Notes under the pieces: model-generated
Seen by the model: the letters and a program-made list of their open reading frames with translations, nothing else
The model's database searches: none
What the model was told of the DNA's origin: nothing
NCBI GenBank assembly: GCA_050246475.1
Contig: JBFWVZ010000003.1
Coordinates: 62,001-126,000 of the forward strand
DNA length: 64,000 bases
Direction: 5' to 3'
DNA from: CADEEL01 sp050246475
Lineage (GTDB): Bacteria; Pseudomonadota; Alphaproteobacteria; Caulobacterales; Aquidulcibacteraceae
Made by a program: the position numbers and the translations under genes
Shown here: one piece after another, positions 1-8,967 of the stretch
Layout of the letters: every line of letters begins with the position of its first letter
How positions within the stretch are numbered: position 1 is the stretch's first letter

Positions 1-1
1 T

Positions 2-277
2 GAGGGCCGCCCGCTGCCGGAATGGTTCGTCCAGGAGCGCGCCGCGCTCGACGCGGAAGGCTACCCCGATCTCGCCAATGTGCCGGAACGCGTCGACGCC
101 AACACGCGCCAACCCTATTGGGACGGCGTGACGGCTGAGCTCGAGGCCGAACGCCGCGACATGCAGGCGAGCCCGCGCGCGGAGGCCCCGCCCACCGCCG
201 ATGAGCAGGCAGCCGCGGCTGAGACGTTCGATCAAGGAGCGCGCGACGCGCTCGAAACGACTCGCCGCCAGCACTAG
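2..277 (+). CDS. C-terminal part of an unrecognised protein (gene cut by window start)
   Basis: The reading frame is open from base 2 to a TAG at 275-277, so this is the last 91 codons of a gene that starts outside the window. A GTG at 80 is an internal codon rather than a start, because the same frame continues upstream without a stop and with ordinary codon use (EGRPLPEWFVQER...). The visible part is hydrophilic and ends in an Ala/Glu-rich tail with no membrane segment. I do not recognise a family. It lies 33 bases before the aminotransferase on the same strand and could share its transcript. Confidence 0.6.
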   Translation, partial: EGRPLPEWFVQERAALDAEGYPDLANVPERVDANTRQPYWDGVTAELEAERRDMQASPRAEAPPTADEQAAAAETFDQGARDALETTRRQH

Positions 278-310
278 CCTCCGCGCTTCCGGGCGCAACC
301 AAGAAAAACG

Positions 311-1507
311 ATGACCGCCGAATTCTACAAAACGCGACGCCTTCCTCCGTATGTGTTCGAGGAAGTGAACAAGGTGAAGGCGCGCCTGCGCAACCAAGGC
401 GTGGACATCATCGACTTCGGCATGGGCAATCCCGATCTGCCGGTCCCGGCGCATATCGTTGAGAAACTGGTGGAGACGGCGCGCAAGCCGCGCACGAACC
501 GCTACTCCGCCTCGCGCGGCATCCAAGGCATCCGCAAGGCGATGGCGGGCTATTACGACCGCCGCTTCGGCGTGAAGCTCAACCCCGATACGCAGGTCGT
601 CGCGACGCTCGGCTCCAAGGAAGGCTTCGCGAACCTGGCGCAGGCGATCACGGCGCCGGGCGATGTGGTGATCGCGCCGAACCCGTCCTATCCGATCCAC
701 GCCTTCGGCTTCATCATGGCCGGCGGCGTCATCCGCCACATAGAGGCGCACTCGCCGGAGCAATATCTCTCTGGGATTGGGCGCGCCGTGCGCCATTCAG
801 TGCCGCCGCCGATCGCGATGGTGGTGTGCTATCCCGCGAACCCGACGGCGCAAACCGCCGATCTCGATTTCTACAAGGACGCAATCGCCTTCGCCAAGAA
901 GCACGACATGTTCGTCCTCTCCGACATGGCGTATTCGGAGGTTTATTTCGACGGCAATCCCCCGCCCTCCGCGCTGCAAGTGCCCGGCGCGACCGATGTG
1001 TGCGTGGAAGTGAACACGCTGTCGAAGACCTATTCGATGGCGGGCTTCCGCGTGGGCTTTGCGTTGGGCAATGAGCGCCTGATCGCTGCTTTGGCGCGTG
1101 TGAAAAGCTATCTCGATTACGGCGCCTACACGCCGATCCAGGTCGCGGCGGCGGCGGCCTTGAACGGCCCGCAGGATTGCGTCGAGGAGATGCGTCAGAC
1201 GTACAAGCATCGCCGCGACGTGCTGGTGGAGACGTTCACGAAAGCGGGCTGGCCCATTCCGTCGCCGAGCGCGTCGATGTTTTGCTGGGCGCCGCTGCCG
1301 GAGCAATTCAAGCACATGGGCAGCGTCGAATTTTCCAAGCGCCTCGTTGAACAGGCCGAGATTGCGGTCGCGCCTGGCGCTGGTTTCGGTGAATACGGCG
1401 ACGGCTTCATCCGCATCGGCCTCGTCGAGAACGAGCAGCGCATCCGCCAAGCCGCGCGCAATCTGAAGAAGTTCCTGGCGAGCAATTCAGCCGTGGCGGC
1501 GGAGTGA
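311..1507 (+). CDS. PLP-dependent class I/II aminotransferase (AlaC / LL-DAP aminotransferase-like)
   Basis: A 398-residue fold-type I aminotransferase. The PLP Schiff-base lysine is K239 in the motif SKTYSMAGFRVGF, and the usual motifs FGMGNPD (substrate/N-terminal region), PNPSYP and CYPANPT are present in order. Family knowledge: this subgroup includes alanine:pyruvate and aspartate or LL-diaminopimelate transaminases, and sequence alone does not settle the substrate. Its position just before homoserine dehydrogenase points to aspartate-family or alanine amino-acid metabolism, but that is inference. The start is ATG 311, preceded by a purine-rich aagaaaaacg. The length is normal for the family and the protein should be cytosolic. 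Confidence 0.9.
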   Translation: MTAEFYKTRRLPPYVFEEVNKVKARLRNQGVDIIDFGMGNPDLPVPAHIVEKLVETARKPRTNRYSASRGIQGIRKAMAGYYDRRFGVKLNPDTQVVATLGSKEGFANLAQAITAPGDVVIAPNPSYPIHAFGFIMAGGVIRHIEAHSPEQYLSGIGRAVRHSVPPPIAMVVCYPANPTAQTADLDFYKDAIAFAKKHDMFVLSDMAYSEVYFDGNPPPSALQVPGATDVCVEVNTLSKTYSMAGFRVGFALGNERLIAALARVKSYLDYGAYTPIQVAAAAALNGPQDCVEEMRQTYKHRRDVLVETFTKAGWPIPSPSASMFCWAPLPEQFKHMGSVEFSKRLVEQAEIAVAPGAGFGEYGDGFIRIGLVENEQRIRQAARNLKKFLASNSAVAAE

Positions 1508-1528
1508 TGGAGAGCGTGACACTGGCGC

Positions 1529-1652
1529 AGAAACCCCTCCTCCCTGGTGGAGGAGGGGTAGGGGAGGTGGGGCGTTCCGAATTGATCGCGCCGTTGCGCG
1601 CGTGCTTGAGCGCCCCCCACCCCCGGCCCCTCCCCACAAGGGGGAGGGGAGC
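1529..1652. repeat. Family A intergenic repeat: two C/G-run hairpins, before hom
   Basis: Two perfect short hairpins, ccccctc-type arms at 1534-1558 and 1627-1649, stand about 70 bases apart and are themselves roughly inverted relative to each other. Similar double hairpins recur at about 12256, 16839, 24255, 27268, 48062 and 52724. The right hairpin ends in ggggagggga directly before the hom ATG at 1653, so the repeat also supplies the Shine-Dalgarno sequence. Confidence 0.75.
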
Positions 1653-2928
1653 ATGAGCGAGTTGCGCATTGGGCTTGCGGGCCTTGGCACCGTGGGCGGC
1701 GGGCTCGTCAAACTGCTGGAGGGCAACGCGCCCAAGGTGGGCGGCGGGCGGCTCAAGGTCGTCAGCGTCAGCGCGCGCAATCGCACGCGCAAGCGCGACG
1801 TGGATATTAGCGCGTATGCGTGGGCGGACGATCCCGTCGAGATGGCGGCGGACCCGAACATCGATGTGCTGGTTGAGCTGATCGGCGGTTCGGATGGGCC
1901 GGCGAAGAAGGCCGTCGAAGTCGCGCTCGCGCGCGGCGCCCACGTGGTGACGGCGAACAAAGCGCTTATCGCGATGCACGGCGCCGAGCTTGCGGCGCTC
2001 TCCGAGGCGCATGGCGGCAAGCTCTTGTTCGAGGCCGCGGTCGGCGGGGGCGTGCCGATCGTCAAGGCGCTGCGCGAGAGTTTGACGGGCAACGAAGTGC
2101 GCGCCGTCTCCGGCATCTTGAACGGGACATGCAATTATCTGCTGACGGAGATGGAGACGACGGGGCGTCCGTATGCGGACGTTTTGGCGGATGCGCAGCG
2201 GCTCGGCTACGCGGAGGCCGATCCGACGACGGATGTCGGCGGGTTCGACGCGGCGCACAAGATCACGATCCTCGCGGCCATCGCGTTCGGCTCGAAGCCG
2301 GACTTCGAGCATTGCGCGATCGAGGGCGTCGATAATGTCACGCTGGATGACATCCGCTTGGCCGGGAAGCTCGGCTACCGGATCAAGCTCATCGCCAAGG
2401 CCGAGCGGATCGAGGGCGCGACAGCGCTCCATGTGCGCCCGACGCTCTTGGCGTTCGATCATCCGCTCGCCAGCGTCGGCGGCGCGCTGAACGCCGCGGT
2501 GGTGGACGCCGATCCGGTCGGGCGGCTGACGTTCGTGGGCAAGGGCGCGGGCTCTGGCCCGACGGCTTCGGCGGTCGCGGCCGATCTCATGGACTTGGTG
2601 AATGGCCGCGCCGGGCCGGCTTTCGGCAAGCCGCTCAAGGATTTGGCCCCAGCGGCGCGCGCCACGCCGGAGGAGCACGGGCGCTTCTATCTGCGGATGC
2701 TCGTTGAGGATAAGCCGGGCGTCATCGCGCAGGTCTCGGATCGCCTGGGGCGGGAGCGGATCTCGATCGAGAGCTTCCTGCAGATGCCTTCGCGTGACGT
2801 TCCCGCGGTTCCCATTGTATTGACCACTCAGCCCTGCGCCCGGCGCGCGCTCGAAGCCGCCGCGACGCAAATTCAAAGCCTGGAGGCGGTGACGGAGCCG
2901 CCCCGCATCATGCCCATCGAGGAGACCG

Positions 2929-2951
<23 letters not shown>
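1653..2951 (+). CDS. hom: Homoserine dehydrogenase
   Basis: NAD(P)-dependent reduction of aspartate semialdehyde to homoserine, the branch point to threonine and methionine. The N-terminal Rossmann motif GLAGLGTVGGG is at residues 6-16. The catalytic lysine is K103 in VVTANKAL, and the family signature GYAEADPTTDVGGFDAAHK follows. A C-terminal ACT domain (about 350-420, VEDKPGVIAQVSDRL) suggests allosteric feedback, as in other long homoserine dehydrogenases. The ATG at 1653 is chosen over an in-frame start at 1602 because the intervening 17 codons (Pro-rich) come from the repeat. The gene overlaps glpX by 23 bases, so the two are probably translated from one message. Length 432 residues, normal. 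Confidence 0.96.
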
Positions 2952-3918
<967 letters not shown>

Positions 3919-3949
3919 CCGGGACCGGGCTTTTCTATCCGTTCCCCGG

Positions 3950-4085
3950 ACGTGAGCGACAGCGGGCGATCCGGGGCCCGCGGCGCCGCCTCTCCTCATT
4001 AGGTTGTGCTGGTTGAAGCACGGGCCCCGGCTCTCGCGCTCCGCGCTCGGCCGGGGAGCGGACGCAGGATGCGTCCGGGGATCGG
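3950..4085. repeat. Family B intergenic palindromic repeat between glpX and recJ
   Basis: Contains CCCCGGA...TCCGGGG arms (3953-3978) and a second unit with gggccccggctctcgcgctc, which matches the copy at about 12830-12860 almost base for base over some 50 positions. It fills most of the 199-base gap between glpX and the recJ start chosen here. Confidence 0.7.
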
Positions 4086-4117
4086 TGAGCTGGCGAATCT
4101 CTCTACCGTCGCCCGTT

Positions 4118-5917
4118 GTGAACAAGCCTCAACGCATCGAACCGGCCCAGCGCGCGTTTTTGGGCGTGGAGCGCTCCTTGTCGGGCCGCATCTGGCGCGA
4201 GCGGGCGGCGGATGTGGCGTTGGCCGAGCAGCACCGGCGTGCGCAGGGCTTGCCGGAGATCGCGGCGCGGCTGCTTGCGGCGCGGGGCGTCTCCGCAGAA
4301 GCGGCGGCGAAGTTTCTGAAGCCCACGCTTCGCGACTTCTTTCCCGATCCCTCGACGTTCGCGGACATGGACAAAGCCGCGGGCGCGATCGAGGACGCGA
4401 TCGTCTCGGGCCGCCCGACCGCCGTGTTCGCCGACTACGACGTGGACGGAGGAACCTCCGCCGCGCAACTCGTCCGCTATTTCCGCGCGCGCGGGCGCGA
4501 GCTCAAAATCTACGTGCCGGACCGCATCGCGGAGGGCTATGGGCCGAACGCGGGCGCGTTCGAGAAACTCAAAGCCGACGGCGTCGAACTCGTCATCACC
4601 GTCGATTGCGGCGCGGCGGCGGAAGGGCCGCTGAACGCCGCGGCTGAGATCGGGCTCGATGTGATCGTGCTCGATCACCATTTGATGAGCGGGCCGCCGC
4701 CGAAGGCGCTCGCCGTCGTCAATCCCAATCGGATGGATTGCCAATCGGGCCACGGCGCGCTGACGGCGGCGGGCGTGGTGCTGGTGACGCTCGCGGCGGT
4801 GAACCGTGAAGCGAGGAAGCGCGGCTCCATCGGCTCGAACGATTTGCCGAACCCGATGGACAATCTCGATCTCTCGGCGCTGGGCACGGTGTGCGACGTG
4901 GCGCCGTTGACGGGGTTCAACCGCGCCATCGTCTCCCAAGGGCTCAAGGTGCTTTCGAAGCGCGACAATATCGGCTTGCGCGCGCTCGCGCGGAACGCCG
5001 GGCGCAGCGAGAGCGTGCCTTCGGTCTATGATCTCGGGTTCATCCTCGGCCCGCGCATCAATGCGGGCGGGCGCATCGGGGATGCGTCGCTCGCGACGCG
5101 CCTGCTTTCCACGAGCAATGAAGCGGAAGCCGATGAAATCGCCGCGCAGCTTGAGGATTTGAACCAGGAGCGACGCAAGCGCGAAGCCGAGATGCTTGAG
5201 GAGGCGACGGCGGCTGCGTTTGCGGAAACGCGGCCTGTCGTGATCGTCGGCTCGCATCGCTGGCATCCGGGCGTCATCGGCATCGCGGCGGGGCGGCTTA
5301 AGGACAAGGTGCACAAGCCTGTCATCGTGTTGGGCGGCGTTGCGCCCGATGAGCCGGCGAAGGGATCGGGCCGCAGCGTGCCGGGCGTGAACCTTGGCGC
5401 GGCGGTCGCGGCCGCGGCGCGGGACGGCGTTGCGCTGGCGGGCGGCGGGCACGCGATGGCCGCGGGGCTCACCGTCGCGTGGGAGCGCGTGGAGGCGCTG
5501 AAGGATTTTCTGGCCGAAGCGCTGTCTTCCGAGATCGAGGCGGCCGGCGAAGAGGGGCGCACGCTTTCAATCGATGCGGTGGGCGCGCTCGGCGCGATCG
5601 ATTTGAAGCTGCTCGACGCGATCGACCGGATCGGTCCCTACGGCGCCGGGCACCCGGAGCCGGTGTTCGCGATCCCGGATGTGACGGTGGCGTTCTCCTC
5701 CGCGCTCAAGGGCGGGGAGCACGTGCGCGCGACGCTGCAGGACGCGCGCGGCGGCAAGATCCGCGCGATCGCGTGGCGCGTGGGCGGGACAGCGGCGGGC
5801 GATGCGCTCCTGGCGCGGGACCGCGTGCTGCACGTCGCGGCGAAATTGAAGCGCGACACCTATGGCGGCGGCGAACGCGCAGAGCTCGAAATCGTGGATG
5901 TCGCGGCGGCGAGCTGA
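4118..5917 (+). CDS. recJ: Single-stranded-DNA-specific exonuclease RecJ
   Basis: A 5'-3' ssDNA exonuclease of the DHH superfamily, used in recombination and mismatch or base-excision repair. DHH domain motifs: DYDVD at 106-110, VDCG, and the hallmark DHH at 186-188 (LDHH). The DHHA1 domain motif GGGHAMAAG starts at residue 442. A C-terminal OB-like region follows. The frame is open back to a TTG at 4004, but the first 38 codons of that version come from the palindromic repeat, so GTG 4118 (MNKPQRIEP, 599 residues) is preferred. No strong Shine-Dalgarno is visible before it, so the exact start is uncertain. Confidence 0.93.
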   Translation: MNKPQRIEPAQRAFLGVERSLSGRIWRERAADVALAEQHRRAQGLPEIAARLLAARGVSAEAAAKFLKPTLRDFFPDPSTFADMDKAAGAIEDAIVSGRPTAVFADYDVDGGTSAAQLVRYFRARGRELKIYVPDRIAEGYGPNAGAFEKLKADGVELVITVDCGAAAEGPLNAAAEIGLDVIVLDHHLMSGPPPKALAVVNPNRMDCQSGHGALTAAGVVLVTLAAVNREARKRGSIGSNDLPNPMDNLDLSALGTVCDVAPLTGFNRAIVSQGLKVLSKRDNIGLRALARNAGRSESVPSVYDLGFILGPRINAGGRIGDASLATRLLSTSNEAEADEIAAQLEDLNQERRKREAEMLEEATAAAFAETRPVVIVGSHRWHPGVIGIAAGRLKDKVHKPVIVLGGVAPDEPAKGSGRSVPGVNLGAAVAAAARDGVALAGGGHAMAAGLTVAWERVEALKDFLAEALSSEIEAAGEEGRTLSIDAVGALGAIDLKLLDAIDRIGPYGAGHPEPVFAIPDVTVAFSSALKGGEHVRATLQDARGGKIRAIAWRVGGTAAGDALLARDRVLHVAAKLKRDTYGGGERAELEIVDVAAAS

Positions 5918-5927
5918 GGAGGTTCAA

Positions 5928-6146
5928 ATGCCGGCTCTAGGTGCCATCTTGGGACTGGTGTTGGCGGTGGGAGCCGTCGCGTTGCCATCAGGAGATGGGA
6001 CGGCCAATCTGGACACGATGAACTTCAAAACGAACCTAGTGATTATCGGATCGGCGTTCTTCGTGGGTAGTACAGTCGAAGGCGCAGCGTTGCGGATTGT
6101 TCGCGCTTTGCGAGAGGCGACTGGCGCGGGAAGTGGCAGGCCCTAG
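5928..6146 (+). CDS. Small hypothetical membrane protein
   Basis: A 72-residue protein starting at ATG 5928 with a strong gaggagg Shine-Dalgarno just after the recJ stop. It has two hydrophobic stretches (about residues 3-20 and 35-52), so it is probably a small inner-membrane hairpin. The frame could be extended upstream into recJ, but the ribosome site argues for 5928. Its last 13 bases, including the TAG stop, lie inside the 3' end of the convergent tRNA-Glu gene, which is unusual. I recognise no family. Real expression is likely but not certain. Confidence 0.5.
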   Translation: MPALGAILGLVLAVGAVALPSGDGTANLDTMNFKTNLVIIGSAFFVGSTVEGAALRIVRALREATGAGSGRP

Positions 6147-6208
6147 GGGAGTCGAACCCCTCTTTTCAGGTTGAAAACCTGACGTCCTAACCGATAGACG
6201 AAGGGCCC
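6134..6208 (-). tRNA. tRNA-Glu (anticodon TTC)
   Basis: On the minus strand a full cloverleaf folds from 6208 to 6134: acceptor GGGCCCT with AGGGCCT, D arm, anticodon stem TCAGG/CCTGA with loop TTTTCAA (anticodon TTC), T arm AGGGG-TTCGACT-CCCCT, and an encoded 3' CCA. A promoter-like sequence lies upstream at 6240-6267. Its 3' end overlaps the end of the small plus-strand gene by 13 bases. Confidence 0.95.
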
Positions 6209-6239
6209 CCAAACGCCGGGTTCGGGCGCGAAGGGGGCG

Positions 6240-6267
6240 ATATAGAGGCGCTCGCCCTGAGAGGCAA
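6240..6267 (-). promoter_or_regulatory. Putative promoter of tRNA-Glu
   Basis: Read on the minus strand: -35 TTGCCT (6267-6262), 16-base spacer, -10 CTATAT (6245-6240), 32 bases before the tRNA 5' end. The form matches the other candidates in this window (TTGnnn-16-CTATnn). Confidence 0.55.
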
Positions 6268-6388
6268 GCGAGACGCAATCGGGCAGGCGCGGCCAAATTT
6301 CCCTGCCTTCCAAGCGCCTTGATATCGACACTGGTTTCCGGGACTAAAGCCTCTCGTCGAGGGGCGTTTCCGGCCGGGGAGGCCAATA

Positions 6389-7318
6389 GTGTCTGGCATC
6401 AATCGTCGCGCGCTGGCTGGCGGGCTGCTGGTTTCCGCGTTCGCTCTGCCCGCTTTCGCCCAGCCCGGCGCTCAGCGCCGGCAATCGAACCTCATCGAGG
6501 AGCGCGAGAGCCGCTACAACACGATCTACGTGGTCCGCGAGGGCCAATATATCGGGATGGTGTTCGGCATTAATCGCCGCCTCTTCACCGAGAGCCTCTA
6601 CAATCCCAACGATCCGCGCGAACTCCCGGTCACCTACACGCGCTACATGACGACGGCGCTCTGCTATCCGCGGCAGTTGACGAACGTGCTCGAGATCGGC
6701 CTGGGCGGGGGGCGCACGGCGCAATATCTCAACCTGCACATGCCGCAATTGCGGGTGACGAGCGTGGAGCTCGATCCCGACGTCATCGCGCTCGCGCAGC
6801 GCCATTTCGGCGTGCGGCCCAACCAGCGCTTCCGCATCGTCGAGCGCGACGGGCGCATGTTCCTCCGGCAGACGAACGAGCGCTACGACCTCATCATGGT
6901 GGACGCCTATCGCGGCACGTTCGTGCCGTTCCATCTGCTGACGCGCGAATTCTTCCAGACGGCGAAGCGTAAGCTCACGCCGGGCGGCGTCGTTGCGCAA
7001 AATATCGAGCCGACGACGATGCTCTATGACGCCGCGATCGCGACGCTCAAATCCGTCTTCGCCAACGTGGACACGTATCAGGCGGACGGCAACGTCGTGG
7101 CCATCGCCTATGACGGCCCGGCCAAGACGAATGCGCAGCTGCGCGCGCGCGCCACGCAATTGCAGACGCAATACCGCTTCCGCCACCCGATCCCGCCGCT
7201 TCTCTCCGCGCGGCGCACGGTGCCCGCGCGCGTCAACGGGCGCGTGCTGACGGACGATTTCGCGCCGGTTGAATCGCTGCGCGCGATCGAACGGCACAAT
7301 GACCGCACCGGCCGATAA
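6389..7318 (+). CDS. Exported spermidine-synthase-like (class I SAM-fold) protein
   Basis: 309 residues starting at GTG 6389 after a ggggagg ribosome site. The first 25 residues look like a signal peptide with an arginine pair (INRRALAGGLL...AFA), Sec or possibly Tat. The rest is a SpeE-type nucleotide-binding domain: LEIGLGGGRTA (glycine loop), VELDPD (acidic ribose contact) and YDLIMVDAYRG. The last motif replaces the D-S-x-D-P catalytic/polyamine motif of true spermidine synthases, so polyamine synthesis is unlikely. It is followed 30 bases later by a separate membrane protein equivalent to the N-terminal half of fused MFS/spermidine-synthase proteins. Confidence 0.75.
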   Translation: MSGINRRALAGGLLVSAFALPAFAQPGAQRRQSNLIEERESRYNTIYVVREGQYIGMVFGINRRLFTESLYNPNDPRELPVTYTRYMTTALCYPRQLTNVLEIGLGGGRTAQYLNLHMPQLRVTSVELDPDVIALAQRHFGVRPNQRFRIVERDGRMFLRQTNERYDLIMVDAYRGTFVPFHLLTREFFQTAKRKLTPGGVVAQNIEPTTMLYDAAIATLKSVFANVDTYQADGNVVAIAYDGPAKTNAQLRARATQLQTQYRFRHPIPPLLSARRTVPARVNGRVLTDDFAPVESLRAIERHNDRTGR

Positions 7319-7348
7319 GCCGGCGCGGCAATCCATGAGTGAGGGCTG

Positions 7349-7963
7349 ATGCTTCGTTGGGTACAAATCGCCATCCTGGCGATCGGCTTCACGCTGGGCA
7401 TCGCGCTCATGGGCATTCAGATGGCGACGAGCCGCTATCTGACGCCGTATTTCGGATCGGGCATCGAGGTGTGGGCCTGCCTCATCTCGACGGTGATGCT
7501 GTCGCTGATGGCGGGCTATTACATTGGCGGGCGCGTGGCGGACCGTTATCCGCGCACGGACGTTCTGGGCGGCGCGGTGGCGATCGCCGGCGCCTTCCTG
7601 CTGACGATCCCGCCGCTGGCGACGCCCGTGCTCGATTGGACGCTTGATAATCTGGGCGACGGCGTGCCCGCGGTGCTCTTCGCCGCGGCGGCGATCATGT
7701 TCCTGCCGCTGACGCTGCTTTCCTTCTTCTCGCCTTATGCCGTGCGCTTGCTGCTGGCCGATGCGCAGCATGGCGGGCGCGTGGCGGGCTCGGTCTATTC
7801 GATCACCACGATCGGCAACATCGTCGGCACGCTCGGCACGGCGCTCTACCTCATGCCGATCATGGGCTCGCGCGACATCACGACGCTCTTTGCCGCCGTC
7901 ATCATCGTGTGCGGCGCGGCGCTCTTCTTCCTTCGGCGCAAAGGCGCCGTCGATGCGGGTTAA
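7349..7963 (+). CDS. Membrane protein, MFS-like half of a fused MFS/spermidine synthase
   Basis: 204 residues with about six hydrophobic helices and the early signature MGIQMATSRYLTPYFGSGIEVWACLIS, typical of the membrane half of proteins annotated as fused MFS/spermidine synthase. The soluble half is not attached; it is the gene just upstream. Start ATG 7349 with gagggctg before it. The end overlaps the next gene by 11 bases, so the three genes 6389-8870 probably form one transcription unit. Substrate unknown. Confidence 0.7.
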   Translation: MLRWVQIAILAIGFTLGIALMGIQMATSRYLTPYFGSGIEVWACLISTVMLSLMAGYYIGGRVADRYPRTDVLGGAVAIAGAFLLTIPPLATPVLDWTLDNLGDGVPAVLFAAAAIMFLPLTLLSFFSPYAVRLLLADAQHGGRVAGSVYSITTIGNIVGTLGTALYLMPIMGSRDITTLFAAVIIVCGAALFFLRRKGAVDAG

Positions 7964-8870
7964 GGCGCTTCTCGCGGCGCTCGTTCTCGCGCTGACGGGC
8001 GACGCCTTCGCGCAAGCGCACTCGACATTGCTGAACGGGCGGCTTTCCTATCCCGAGGGCGCCTATTGGCACGAAGGCGGCTTGATCGTCGCGGAAATGG
8101 GCGCCGATCGCATCTCCCATTTCCGAAACGGACGGCGCACCACGTATTGGCGTGAACGCAATTGCGGGCCGACGGCCGTGGCGCCCTACAGGGACGGTCT
8201 CCTCGTGCTTTGCCATCTACGCGGCGTCGTCATCGCGATCGATGCGCAGCGCCGCAAGCAATTCACCGTCTATCAGGATGCGGAGGGCAACGGCTTCCGC
8301 GACCCGAACGACGCCTATGCGGATGGGGAAGGCGGCGTCTATTTCTCCGATCCCGGCCATTTCAATCAGACGTTCGAGCCGGAAGGCGCGGTCGTCTATC
8401 TCGGCGCGGACGGCGTTGCGCATCGGGTCGCGAGCGACCTCGCCTACCCGAACGGAATCTACGTCGATCAGGCCGCGCGCATGCTCTACGTCTCGGAGAC
8501 GTTCCGCCGCCGCGTGCTGCGCTATCCGATCGTCGGGCCCGGACGCCTCGGGCCGATGGAAGTGTTCGTCGATATCGACGCGATCGTGCCGCCGATGACG
8601 CGCTACAGCGACTCCTTCCGAGAAGCGGGGCCGGACGGATTGGAGATCGGGCCCGACGGGCTCCTCTATGTGGCGCTCTACGGCGAAGGCCGCGTGCTGC
8701 GCTTCACGCGCGAAGGCGCTTACGCCGATGCGATCGATACGCCCCAGCGCTTCGTGACGAACATGGCGTGGGATCCCGCGGGCGCGCTCTACACAGTCGG
8801 CCCCTTCGAGCCGCGCGAGCCGCCGTTCCGGGGCGAGGCGCGCCGCTGGACGAATGTTCCCCATCCGTGA
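7953..8870 (+). CDS. Exported SMP-30/gluconolactonase-like beta-propeller protein
   Basis: 305 residues from ATG 7953, which lies within the end of the previous gene. A signal peptide (VKALLAALVLALTGDAFAQA) is followed by repeated propeller blades: YPEGAYWHEGG, NDAYADGEGGVYFSDPG, YPNGIYVD and GPDGLEIGPDGLLYVALYGEGRVLRF. These are characteristic of the SMP-30/LRE family of lactonases and strictosidine-synthase-like proteins. An acidic and histidine metal site is usual in the family, but I cannot assign ligands with certainty. The protein is probably periplasmic. The substrate is not predictable, and the link with the two upstream genes is positional only. Confidence 0.75.
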   Translation: MRVKALLAALVLALTGDAFAQAHSTLLNGRLSYPEGAYWHEGGLIVAEMGADRISHFRNGRRTTYWRERNCGPTAVAPYRDGLLVLCHLRGVVIAIDAQRRKQFTVYQDAEGNGFRDPNDAYADGEGGVYFSDPGHFNQTFEPEGAVVYLGADGVAHRVASDLAYPNGIYVDQAARMLYVSETFRRRVLRYPIVGPGRLGPMEVFVDIDAIVPPMTRYSDSFREAGPDGLEIGPDGLLYVALYGEGRVLRFTREGAYADAIDTPQRFVTNMAWDPAGALYTVGPFEPREPPFRGEARRWTNVPHP

Positions 8871-8886
8871 TCTAAGCCCGCGCAGT

Positions 8887-8963
8887 CGGGGCGTAGCTCA
8901 GTCTGGTAGAGCATTAGCTTTGGGAGCTAAGGGTCGCGAGTTCGAATCCCGCCGCCCCGACCA
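8887..8963 (+). tRNA. tRNA-Pro (anticodon TGG)
   Basis: 77 bases. Acceptor CGGGGCG pairs with CGCCCCG, the anticodon stem is TTAGC/GCTAA with loop TTTGGGA (anticodon TGG), the T loop is TTCGAAT, and CCA is encoded (8961-8963). The ATG of the next gene begins five bases after the CCA. Confidence 0.96.
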
Positions 8964-8967
8964 CATC

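Noticed and set aside
4004..4117. Longer recJ start (TTG at 4004)
   Set aside because: The extra 38 residues are translated palindromic repeat and lack similarity to RecJ.
6389..7318. True spermidine synthase activity
   Set aside because: The D-S-x-D-P type catalytic motif is replaced by VDAYRG and the protein has a signal peptide.
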